Positions 44,507 to 56,500 of a stretch of DNA of 64,000 nt are shown piece after piece. Numbering within the stretch: the first letter of the stretch is position 1; each line of letters begins with the position of its first letter. The stretch is from contig OU744732.1 in NCBI GenBank assembly GCA_916613615.1, positions 30,080,673 through 30,144,672 of the forward strand. Direction: 5' to 3'. Both the position numbers and the translations under genes were made by a program. Below the pieces are notes generated by a model that did not search any database, was not told where the DNA came from, and was given only the letters and a program-made list of their open reading frames with translations. The DNA comes from Steromphala cineraria (lineage: Eukaryota > Mollusca > Gastropoda > Trochida > Trochidae).

Positions 44507-47500
44507 CTGTAACAGAAATAACACTTTTTTATTACCTACGAGGGCAGTCATATCAAGGTTCATGTTTACCATATGTTGCCCTAGGGCAAAATGTCACTTT
44601 TCTTCACATTATAAACAATGCTTTGACATCATGGTTCGCCTATGACGTCACAATCTATATGGCCCGGCGGCGTCCAGTCCGCCTATGCTGAGAAGTAGGT
44701 TTTGAGTATTTTCTTTAATTTATTTACTACGGTAATAAACAGAATATTATATTCATGCCCATGACATACTTTGTTTACAACACTCGTGCCTCAATATCAG
44801 AATATCCTTCGCTCTGCTTAGGAAATACTAATATTTAGCCACTTGTGTCGAAAACATAGTATGTCATGGACACTCATACAATATCCTCTATTCAGTACAC
44901 TATTGCTGAACAGGTAAAAATGTTTTACTACTCTGAGTACTCTCCTGTGTATGACATCACAGTGTAATATTTATATGGCAATATTAAACTAGTGCAATTC
45001 CACAATTGAAGTATGACATAGTTTGTGTTTGTGAAGTCATTGTGTAATAGCGCCGTCACAATGGCTGTCGAGTCGCGGAAACAATAGTTTCAGCAAACTG
45101 TCGTCAATTTTGCCTGATTTTAGGGCAAGTAATAAACAGAATATTAAAGTCTCTTCCACTAATACTACTTTTATTAAATTCGTGAATAATTTGGTAAAAA
45201 ACTCGCTTTTGCTTGTTTTATACAAAATCATTAACTCGTTTAATAAAAATAGTACTAAATGGAAGGTTGTTTATTATCCTCTATTTATTATATGCGGTGA
45301 GAGACTGAGTTTTCTCAGTTCTAGAAATGTGTTCTCGCCACTGAGTGTGATATCACTTTTTCAAGTCAGTGAATATATCACAGAGGGGATGACGTTATTT
45401 TTATTTATGAACAAGTCCATGCATTTTTCTTGAATTTGATTTCAATATGGCTACAGAATGACATCAGCTCATCTTATCTTATCTGATCGTAACTCTCACC
45501 TTTCCTTTAGGGGACACTATGTGTGTAGCTGTGTTTTTGTTGAACTCTGGGACCAGGTCACCATCAAATCTCATCAGTTAAGGTGAAATAGGTAAGATAT
45601 TGTTTGTAAAGAAAACCGTGACAGTTTAAAAACATAAATCATGGACTCAAAACAGTATTTAGCATCAAGAAACACAATGTTGTCTGAAAGAATCTTTTTT
45701 CTTCTGCAATTGGTCATTCAATGTCTTTTCTCATAAAATGTACATTTCTATGTCTTATTAGTAGGGTAGAAGACGTGTACAAAATTCAAATAGAATTGCA
45801 TGTATAGTTTTTCTGAAATAGGCTGGACAAAATATTTTCTCGGACAGACGGAAGGACAGAAGCAATCGTTGGTATTACTATATACCCCCCAAAGGTCGGT
45901 TGGGGGTTTGATAATATTATTTTTAATAAGCTGAAAAAAGTAAATGTCTTATATGATATTGAAAATCAAGCTGACAGGTATGCCAAGCATTGGCTTGATA
46001 GGTATCAAGGTAGGGTAGGAACTAAGTGGATAAAAATACTCTTATATATAGCAGTTTGAAACCTTTAATGATACATCATGATCTATGTTGATAACAATTG
46101 GCCAATTTTTTAGCTAACAAGAGGAATAACATAAGTTTACCACAAGCAAAAGATTGTCAAAACAGGATTGTGTGAACTTCTATAAAAGACTTATTTGAGA
46201 GGCATTTTAGAAGCAGGTTTGATGAAGAAGAACAAGTTTCATGCAATAAAGAAGTTGATTATCCATAAGAACTTGTTCTTCTTCTATAAAAGAGTAACTT
46301 GACTGAATTCAAAGGATACGCTATGATATATCTCTTCAAATCCTTGAACTTGTCAACTGACTCAGGCAGAAATATCTTGCAACCCGTAAAAATATCCGGA
46401 AGTCCTGAAGAGTGAGGTCCACCTGGTGTGCTGGCTTTACTAGGAGAGGATGTGGGCGTCGTCGGGTGCCGGAACTTGGCTAAGTGGGCGGGGCTTTTCT
46501 GGTAGCATAGTGATCCATACATGCACTCAGGCTTTGACTGTGAAATGTAGGGTAGATCCATTATCAAATAATATTGTCATATTCCAAAATGGTTTTTGAG
46601 TACTTTCATGTAGTATTTCGGTGGATGGCTTGACTAACAATGTAGACTTAAAATGAAGAATTTCTCTGCAAAATTTTGTTAGAAAACACATTCATCTTTG
46701 GGTGATATCCATAAATGAAATCAATTTCAAAAGTTGGTTTGAATAAAAATCACACATTCATCAGAGGCCAATATCTTTAGATGAAGATCCCTTTTCATGT
46801 TTAGTTAGTTCCCATGAATCATTGAATGAGTTTACATAATGTTAAGCGTCACTTGGGCAATATTTCAGCCAATAGTTGCTCCCCTGAGAGTAGGGCAGTG
46901 CTATACAATTGAACAATCAAATCTACCAATCTATTTAAACTACCTGTAATTTTTACGTCCCGTAAGTCCTACGTTACATCTAGCAACTTACCCACTAGGT
47001 CCGTGTTCAGAATGCCAGACTCAACCAATGAAAAGAGAACTGGCTGATCTCTTTGAATCGGGTGTCGTTTTCAGAAATAAATTTCCATTATTTAATGAAG
47101 GACTCCTGGGACATAAAAATTTCAGCTTGTTTTAACTAGATTGCCCAATTCTAACAGCTAGTTTTAACTAGATTGTCCGATTCTTAGATTTGAGCCAGTT
47201 CTTTTTTCATTGGTTGATTTCAGTGCATGCTCGACACGGACCTAGTGAGTAAGTGGCTAGATGTAACATAGACCTTATGGGATGTAAACATTGCAGGTAG
47301 CTGTAACTAGATTGAAATCTACAAACCTTCTTGGTTGGTGTGACACATTCATCTTCATCTTCATCATCCACTGGTCTCTTGACAGCCGCTTTCTTGGGGG
47401 GTGGTTCCATATCGTCACTGTCCCCACTGCTTCCTCGCTTACCCCCGTCACCATTGCTCTCGCTTCCCCCCTTCTTCTTCTTGGTGGGAGGGGCGATATC

Positions 47501-50500
47501 GGTCTTTTCTTTGGATTCCTTGTACAGAAGCTGTCAATAGAATTAGGTATCTTTGTTAGATATCTCTAACATAAAGTAAGTATCTTCTGGAAGAAGATAC
47601 TTACTGCCATGTTGTAAAACCAATAGGGGTAAAAATACTTTCATTCCTTGCAGCGTTCGCCTTTTAAATGCTCCTTAATTTACACGCATGATTGTGGTTG
47701 TTCTTTGTATTCCTTGTAACTATGTTGTTTGTTTTTATTGTACACCAGCTCTGTAATGATACAACATGAATTCCCTTTGGGGGTAATAAAGTATTATTAT
47801 TATTATTAACCCTTTCACTACTACAAGTCAGAAACCAGTTTCAAAACTTTTTTGTTCCTGGTTTCTTTGGGTTTAAAGGGCTATATTTATTCTCTAATTT
47901 TTCCATATGGACATAATCATATTTATAAATGCTGAAAGAGATGAAAATATTTCAGGCAGATAAAGGAGGAAAAATTACCTACGGGCAACCATTAATAATC
48001 AACAAAATTTCATATATACTATGATGTGAAACAAATAATCCAAGTTATGTATCACAATTTTCATGTTAAAATTTTGAGGAATACTTCGTATGGAATAATT
48101 TGATGCTTGCTTACTGTCAACTAAACAAAGAAAGTAGTAACATCAACAACTTGCTGCTTCTTGTACATGCAAGAAAAACTGTCATAAGAGGGTATACCAT
48201 TTTCGATGCAATAAGCCCCCTCTCCCAATAAGTGCCCCCAAGGGTGCTTTTAACTCAAAAACCATTAAGCACCCCCTCCCCAGGCATACCCTACATGACA
48301 AACCGATGAAATGTTACATAAAATAGGTTTGCAGACTTGATTTCAGTCCTCTTTAATCACGGTAATTGGATAAGTATCTTTTCGGTAAAAAATATATGCA
48401 GATCGAGAATATACAAACATTTTAATCATTCAACTGAATTTTAATAAGGGTCCCCTCTTTTCAATTATTTTAACCGCCCAGGGCGCTTAAAAGGTCGAAC
48501 ACAGTATTCAATTTAGCATGATTCTTTCAAAGTCAAAGAAAAGAATTTGACTAATCCTAACAAAGTGAATATCCAACACATGCCTGTAGCCTAGGTAGAT
48601 CTGTGGCAGTCTCCCAGTCCTTGTCGTCTCGGAACTTCTGTATCCGCGGAAACCGGATAGAAATGCCATCAGCAGTGTGAACCTCCGCCTTACTGAACTC
48701 TGCTCCGATGATTTCCCATACTGGAGCCTTCTTGGGGTCATCAACAACGAAATCTGGTGTGAGAGGTTTCTTGATGTTGAGCCAGTTGGGAACTTTGTTG
48801 AAGTCCTTGCTGATTTTGGTCATCTTTAATTCCTTGTTTAGTTTCTCCAACATCTTGTCGTCCAGACCGCTGCCGCACTTGGTGACCGTACACCAGAGTC
48901 GAGACTTGGGGTCGAATACACCCATCAAGAAAATTGACATCATGCCACCTGGTGGGAAACAAGAGATTGAGCTGAAAGATTTTTCTACATTATTATACAC
49001 TATATTCCTTGGTCACCTAGGACTTTATGAATCAACCTCAAAGAAATAATTATTGACCTACCCTTAATTTTATTCTCATATTTGCTTTTTATCTTTGCTG
49101 TATGTTTTCATTTGAACTCTTAGTATTTTATGATTATGATTTACTTGCAGGGTACCTTGATTTGGAATATTTTTTGTGGTTTTTTTTATTTGATAAAAAG
49201 ATCTCAAGGCTATTGTTCTAAGTAAAATATATCAAATAACAACCAATACAATACAATTTATTTGAAATTGATGATTTCTGTAATTTATCATTACTCAAGT
49301 GGACTTAATGGATGCAGATTATTCATACAGATCTGTGTTCAATAAATTAGTCATTTACAAATGCAATGCAAATATATATTTATTCCAGTTGACACTAGGA
49401 AATTATAATCGTATTCAACAACTCAAAATGACACATCAATTTCTTGTAATATTTCCAAGGACTCTGCCCATCAAATATGGATAACTCAAATATCCAGCGA
49501 GCTGCCGTTTGAACAGATTCTGTTTTACACTTTACCTTTGTTTCCTGTCCCAAAGTATCCACCAAGAACCACCAAATCTGCCGAGTCTGCCATACTGCCT
49601 TGATGCAGGTAATCCTTCTTCACCTTCAACCAGTGACGCTTGCCGGGCTCGTACATGCTCTATAAACAGATACATGCAGTAATTTAGATTTTTATAAATT
49701 CTTGTGGGTCATAGGGCCCCTCACTCTGTCATTTGAGGGGTCAATTTCAAATGTTACATAAACATTAACATTATCTTTTTTCTTTAAAATAGTATAATAT
49801 ACCATATAGTACCATATCTTTAAATCATGGCATGGGCCTGTAGAACCCAAACAATTAAAAAACGATGGGCCATTGATAAAATCATGGGGAAATGCATTAG
49901 CAATCAGTTACTATGTCCCACATCTTCCTACATCAGTATACAGGTACAGAGCTTCTGATCTATAATGGCCCGGCCATTTTAGGTTTTCATTGGATCAACC
50001 ACTCTCATTATTGAAGATAAGAGGCAGTATACAGTTATCTAGCTGTCTGCAGACTTACCAAGATGACAAATTTCCGATGATAAAAGCCAACCAAGGATCA
50101 TTAATTCTATATAAAGAACATAAAATCTAAACTTCCGATGACAAAAGCAAATCAAGGATCATTTAAATACACATCAAGAATTTTAAACTTGATGAAACAT
50201 TGATAAAGTTCTTTCACGTTCTTTGAGGGCTTACTCAACACAACATCAACTGGGACACTGTCAAAACACTCACAACCAACAAACATGATTACACTCAACG
50301 TCGTTTAGCCGAAGCTTTACAAATTTCCCGTTTCCGGCCATCTATGAACAGAGATCAAGGCTATTACATCCCATCAGCTTACAACCATTTAATCCGCCCA
50401 TAATTAGCCCATAATTAATCCAATCTACTCAACTGGCTTCGCTAATCTGCCTAATTAACTCACTCACAAACTGGTATCCCACTCATCCTATGTTTTCTTA

Positions 50501-53500
50501 AACTTCATGTAAATTGTCCTTTGATGTATTGTTACCTTATCCTGTTGTTACTGTTATTGTTTTCTCATTATCATACCAAACTGTATAAATTGCTATATTC
50601 CTCATTTTTCACCATATGCTTGATAACGGTATAAGAATCTATACCGAAACGTCGCCACCATCCAATAAAGAAGTTGTTCATCCATAGAATTACTCTTGTC
50701 TTCAATGGTAGTTGTCAAGAAATTTGGCTCCTCATGCTAGTTTTCAAAGATCACATTCAATGATAAAGAGCAAGCCTCTCTGGACTATAAGTGATAGATG
50801 ACCTTAAACAACACAGTAATCTACCACTAGTCAGGTATAGTACTCACATTAACATCTTTCAGCACGAGACCCTCCAGCCCCTCACGGAACACTTTGTCCA
50901 TCATAGACTGTAGGTCATTTGGTTTCTGGAATAAATTGTCCAAATATTTACAAATCACACCAATGGCTACATCTAAATTTCTAACATTCTAATAATAACT
51001 TTAAATAGTTATAAGCAACAAAAAATGTGACAGGAGAGAAAAACTAAATTTAAGTATAAATGAAAATAAGGGAGTTATGGCATGGCATTGTGTCTGGCTG
51101 TCTGTCCATCAATCCATCCATAAACTTTGTGCATTTTCGACTTCTTCTCCAGAAACAATAGGCCTAGAAAGCTAAAACTTTGAGTACTGACTCCTTGACT
51201 ATTGAGGATAATAACTTATAGCTTATCAAGTTTTATTGAATACTCTTTTAAATATCTTTACACACCTCGTGATGAAATTGCCCGAGATAAACGCTGATCT
51301 TTTCAAGTTACTTACCAGGATGTGTTCGTACTCCGAGAACATGATCCTGTTTGGAATCTCCACCATGTTCTTCTGCAGGATGGAACGTCTCTTCTTGATG
51401 GGTCTGCAGGAGGGAACGGTAGAAGTGTCTTTGAGTATTTGTTGGTGTTGGTGGTAACTTCTTAATTTGTGATCGAAAACAGGACAATGATCTGCGCCAA
51501 TGACTAAATTCTTAATTTTGAAACTTATTCATAGAAGACATATTAGTTACATATAGTTGTGAAAGGGTGTATGGGACTGTCAGGGGAAAGTTTGAAACAT
51601 ATAGAACAAGAGTCATCTCTCCTCCACCTAGTGGGAAAAGTGTGAAACTATCAAACACGAGTCAATTTTATCCTCCACCTAGTGGGAAAAGTTTGAAACA
51701 TATAGAACAAGAGTTATATTAACTGTAAAGGGTTCATTTGTTTGAACAATAAGTCATATCATACTGACGAGTTGGCAGTGAAATGCAAGGCCAAAGAATA
51801 GCTAATGAAGGTTACTGGTGCAAGTATGCATTGCAGATCTTTTACATGGACACTTACTTATCCATCAGATTCTCTCCATTGATGTGAAGACAGTCAAACA
51901 CAAAAAGACAAACTTTTGCGTCTTGAAATGCAGCTTTCTGAAGTGTAAAAAGTTAAATGTTAGTTGATAACATCATTATAGTAGATTAACGTAAGAAAAA
52001 GAGTCAAATGTAAGTAATAATATCATTATAGTTGATAAACATAAGAAAAAGAGTCAAATGTAAGTAATAATATCATCATAGTTGATAAACATAAGAAAAA
52101 GAGTCAAATGTAAGTAATAACATCATAATAGTAGATAAACATAAGAAAAAGAGTCAAATGTAAGTAATAACATCATTATAGTAGATAAACATAAGAAAAA
52201 GAGTCAAATGTAAGTAATAACATCGTTATAGTAGACACAGTCAAATGTAAGTAATAACATCATCATAGTTGATAAGAATAACAAAAAGAGTCTTGACAAA
52301 AACTTTCTTTTAACAATGTTACTGTCCCAGTATTGGTTAAGAAATTTTAAAATAACAAGGTAATAGAATCCTTCTGAAAGATAAGACATACTTTATGTAC
52401 ACCGAGGCTCCCGAAAGGCAGAGGTTTGCCGGTGTTCGTATCGACGAGCAACACCTCCGAGTCCAGGATCAGATCATCACCAGACGGGAACGCTTTGGGA
52501 ATGAAGTCTTTGAAGTGGGCCACCTGAAATTGAGGAGAAACGGACTTGGTAATAAGAAGTTGAGATAAGTGTCCATTACTCGTGGGCTAAAACATAAGAA
52601 GCAAAATATTTTAGTATGTTGACATACAATTTTTGCCTAGAAACAATTGTTTTGTCATTGTTTTATCATTATATATATATATTTTGATGATAGTGTTCAA
52701 AGAAAAAAAGGCCACTTCTTAGCTTTTTCAAAAGGTTATACCCGGGTAGATGGAAAAGAATTTGACACAAAGCATTTTCTCGGGTAATAATTTCATTTCC
52801 TTGGGCAAATTTTTTTTCATATTTGTAGTCTTATAGCTCTTGTCAAATCTGCAAAATGTTTCCTGGCAACAAAGGTGAATTCATTTTAGGATCAGGAAAT
52901 GCTAAATGACAAGTTAAACATAAAAGGCAAAATACTGACTCAGACAACAGATTAAAGTTGACTTTCTAAACTCAGATACTAAAACCTTAAAACAAATATT
53001 CAATTGTTTCCTACTCATGATAAGATATACTCAAAATCTCTTTTCATGAAAATAAACTGGTTTCCGTCCTGTTTCCTACCTTATGAGGTAGAACTGGTTT
53101 GAGACTGCGGCTGAAGTACTTAAAGTCGTCCCCCTTCTTGTGCACCTGTACTCGCTCCCCGTCGTACTTGATCTCAGCGTAGAATCCATTCGGACATTTC
53201 TTCATGGCCTGCTCTACTGACCGACATGCCTCCGCCTGGATACCAAACATAATGAACCCTTATAGAATGAACTATGACAATCATTGTGGTTTCTGCATTT
53301 ATTTTGATTTGACTTTGCTCTTTTTTATATATTACTTCTTCCAACTGCCAAGAAGCCCCAATATGAATATCTGTATCATAATTTTACTAGAATTTTCTTG
53401 ATTTCTTTTTATGCTGTTTTGATAACAAAAACCCTTGGCATTAAACACAACTGAAAATTCACACACAAATATAATTACAGTGTTGTTCCCTGTGATCAGC

Positions 53501-56500
53501 TGAGGGGAGAATTCTGGACTGTTCTGAGCAAACAGGACCAATTCAAAAGTGAATGTTTCTATTCCTTGAATTAAAAGGGTAAATAAACCCATTACCCCTT
53601 CTAGGAACAACACTGTCATATCCATTAATTCAAAATTGACACTGATGTAATACCTACAATGATGACTTTTCATTACATACTAATTTACTTGATTGTTAGG
53701 ACAAATGTAAACATGGAAAAGTATAAAATGCTTAGTTGACAAATATTGCTGACTGCACAACTAACTTTGATTTCAATCTATCAGGATTCTCTATTTTTAG
53801 GTCAGAAAATGCTTCTCTCCTAATAACTTTCCGTTTTGATGCCGCCATTTTCCAAAGTGCCACATTGCGACATCAGAATTTCCCAAATGCAATCAATTGT
53901 GAGAAGCGGAAATAACGGATTTTTGTTGGAATGATTAGAACTTTCATGTCATTCTGTTCTTAATCAATTTGCACAGTTAGCAAAATGATGATACTTCCGT
54001 GTTTTTGATTGTGATCAATGTCACGGTAAATTTTAGTACATTTTTGAAAATTACTGCAAAATCCAAGTACTTTTTCAGGACAGTTAGAAAGCATTGTAAA
54101 TTCAAGTACGTTTCCAGTATAAAAACACAATTCAAGTACCTTTCAACGCCCATGTGAACCATGACTTACTAAGGAAACATAACATGAAGCTCTGTGGGGA
54201 GAGAATACGAGAGACACTGAAGGCAAATGATGAGTCTGTATTTCAAGCTCCTCTTGTGACAGGACTTACTAAAGAAACATAACACAGACCTCTGTTGGAA
54301 GAGAATGAGAGGAACTGAAGACTACAACTCACCAACATTGGGAGTACTGCAGTCATAAGGTTCGCTCGGATGCTTAGTTTCTTGGTCATCCCTGGTTTGC
54401 TGTCTTCAGCGTTGGCGATGACTCTGTCAACAACGTCCTTCAAGTTCCGAGATGCTTGAAATGCTTCATATGCATTCGGGTCAAGACCATCCAATCTGTG
54501 ATTTTACATCCTTAATTATAGCTTTGTTTTTTCAAAATGATAGTATTATTGCATGCAAATCTTATATGGCCAGTCATCTTTTCTCAAACATTCATGCCAA
54601 AACCTGACTGATTTATACATTATTCAAGCAAAGAATATATCCTAATTTTCAAACTTCACCAGCTGTGATGACAGACTTAAATTAAGGCATCTATCTTTAT
54701 TAAAGCAAAGAATATATTCTAATTTTCAAACTTCACCAGATGTGATGACAGACTTAAATTTAGGCATCTTAAGCTCATTGTTTCAGATTGCATGACTTCA
54801 AAGATGTCACAAGGATGGCATAACCAAAGGATACCTACATGTGTTTAGCTCCAGAGTTTATCCTGAGGTCGTGCTTGATAAGACGGACAACCATCTTTAG
54901 GTCGTTAGCTGTACAACTGAAACAAACAAGAAATGTAGGAATACATTCAACATTAGGAACCTCCTTCCATTTAACAATCTACACTGTTTAAATACACTTA
55001 AAGATCAAAGTTGACAATAAATTGCTAGTTTTAGACCATATCACCTTTGATCAGACTTTTAGATTATTGCTTATGATGTTAATTATCCTGAATTCAAAAG
55101 ACAACCTGTGGTACTGTTGAAAGTTGAAAAAAAAACAATAACAAAATTAAACTTATTTGGAATCTTCAACAAATAGAATAAGAAGTAATGTGTGCATGTA
55201 ATGATCCCCGCCAAAACCTAAGTCTCATAAAATAATACTGAAAGATTTTGAAATTAAGCATGGAAAATTGGCGCCTACACCCTCTCCCATAGGCCCTGTC
55301 AACAATTGGACATCATTGCATCACATAAGTATTTTGAATGTTAAATGTTACCATACTTATGTAAAAGGAATTTACTCTAAATTTATGTTGCTCAAAACAG
55401 AAATATGACTTATTTAAATATGTGACATTTTAATGGCTTATTGAGGCGAAGTGCCAACAAAACTTTTTCCAGGTTTGTACGACCCAGCATTTGGTTCAAA
55501 TTTAAAAAAAAAACAACAGAGTAGCAAAAGTCAACACTCCACCACTAGGTCTAACAACATACCCAGTTTTGTAAAAAAAAATATGAACACTTCTTGAGAT
55601 ATGGCCTGGAAACAAAAGCATTTTCGAACCATGGAACCATGGAACAAGCCAAAAACATGATGACTCCAGCAAAGCTTGCCGGGGACATAATAAAACAGAA
55701 ATAACAGGTTCCAAAAAAATTCTTGATTAATGATAAAGATTAATCACCTTTTAGTAATTTTGCTCAAGACACGAAGCTGCTCATCTTCTTTTGTTACCTT
55801 CGACAGTTGATCAAGAAAGTTGTCTACCTGTAAACAAATTGTCAAATTCCTATTACATCAATATTTAATTCCTATAAAACAATTAAAATATTATCAAGGG
55901 AAGAAATTATAACATTAAAAACCCTCTCCATGCATAAGGATGAATCTCATGAATAATAATTTATATCTGAATATTCAAGAATATAGGCACGTTCAAAATA
56001 CACTCACAAATTATGTTTGAATAATAAAAATGATAATTTAAGAAAATATGCATGTGCCCTTTAAGTTAATGAAAAGAATTTGAAGATTAATCTGTTAATT
56101 CATGAGTTTTGAGAAAAATATAAATACCTCATGTAGACTAAGTGTGCTCTTCTTGAGGGGTTCGACAGTCTTGCTGGACTCATAGAATACTCGGACAGTC
56201 TCCGCAACGTCACCCTGAACAAAGGGAGATAATTCTGGATAGCATCAGGGATTGAGATATTAGTTATTTCAAGTACATCTTTTACAATTCAAACCCAAGG
56301 TTAGATCAAAGGCAACTCACATTCTTCATACTGAATAGAGATAGAAAAGTAAAAGCAAGCATTTGTCTAAGAATACAGGACAAGGGTCCTCCCTGAATAC
56401 ATATCCAATCTATTGTTAAGGGCACTTTCAAAAGGTTCATTTGTTCATATTTCTCCTTGAAATATTAGTATAATCAAAACAAATTTTCTTCACATCTCAA

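Larger units (their letters stand above)
49660..50847 (-). other. LIG3 intron between exons L and M
   Basis: Holds a Penelope-like 3' end (50180-50700). The stretch 49680-50180 includes a local duplication (gatgacaaattt..aaaagccaaccaaggatcatt / gatgacaaaagcaaatcaaggatcatt) at about 50060 and 50140, and nothing else recognisable. Confidence 0.7.

Noticed and set aside
45110..45433. 107-codon plus-strand ORF
   Set aside because: It lies in the palindromic element within the LIG3 intron; no domain is visible.
50620..50660. A canonical hammerhead ribozyme at the Penelope-like end
   Set aside because: The stem and GAAACG are present but the core reads TTGATAA in place of CTGATGA, so it is only hammerhead-like in layout.
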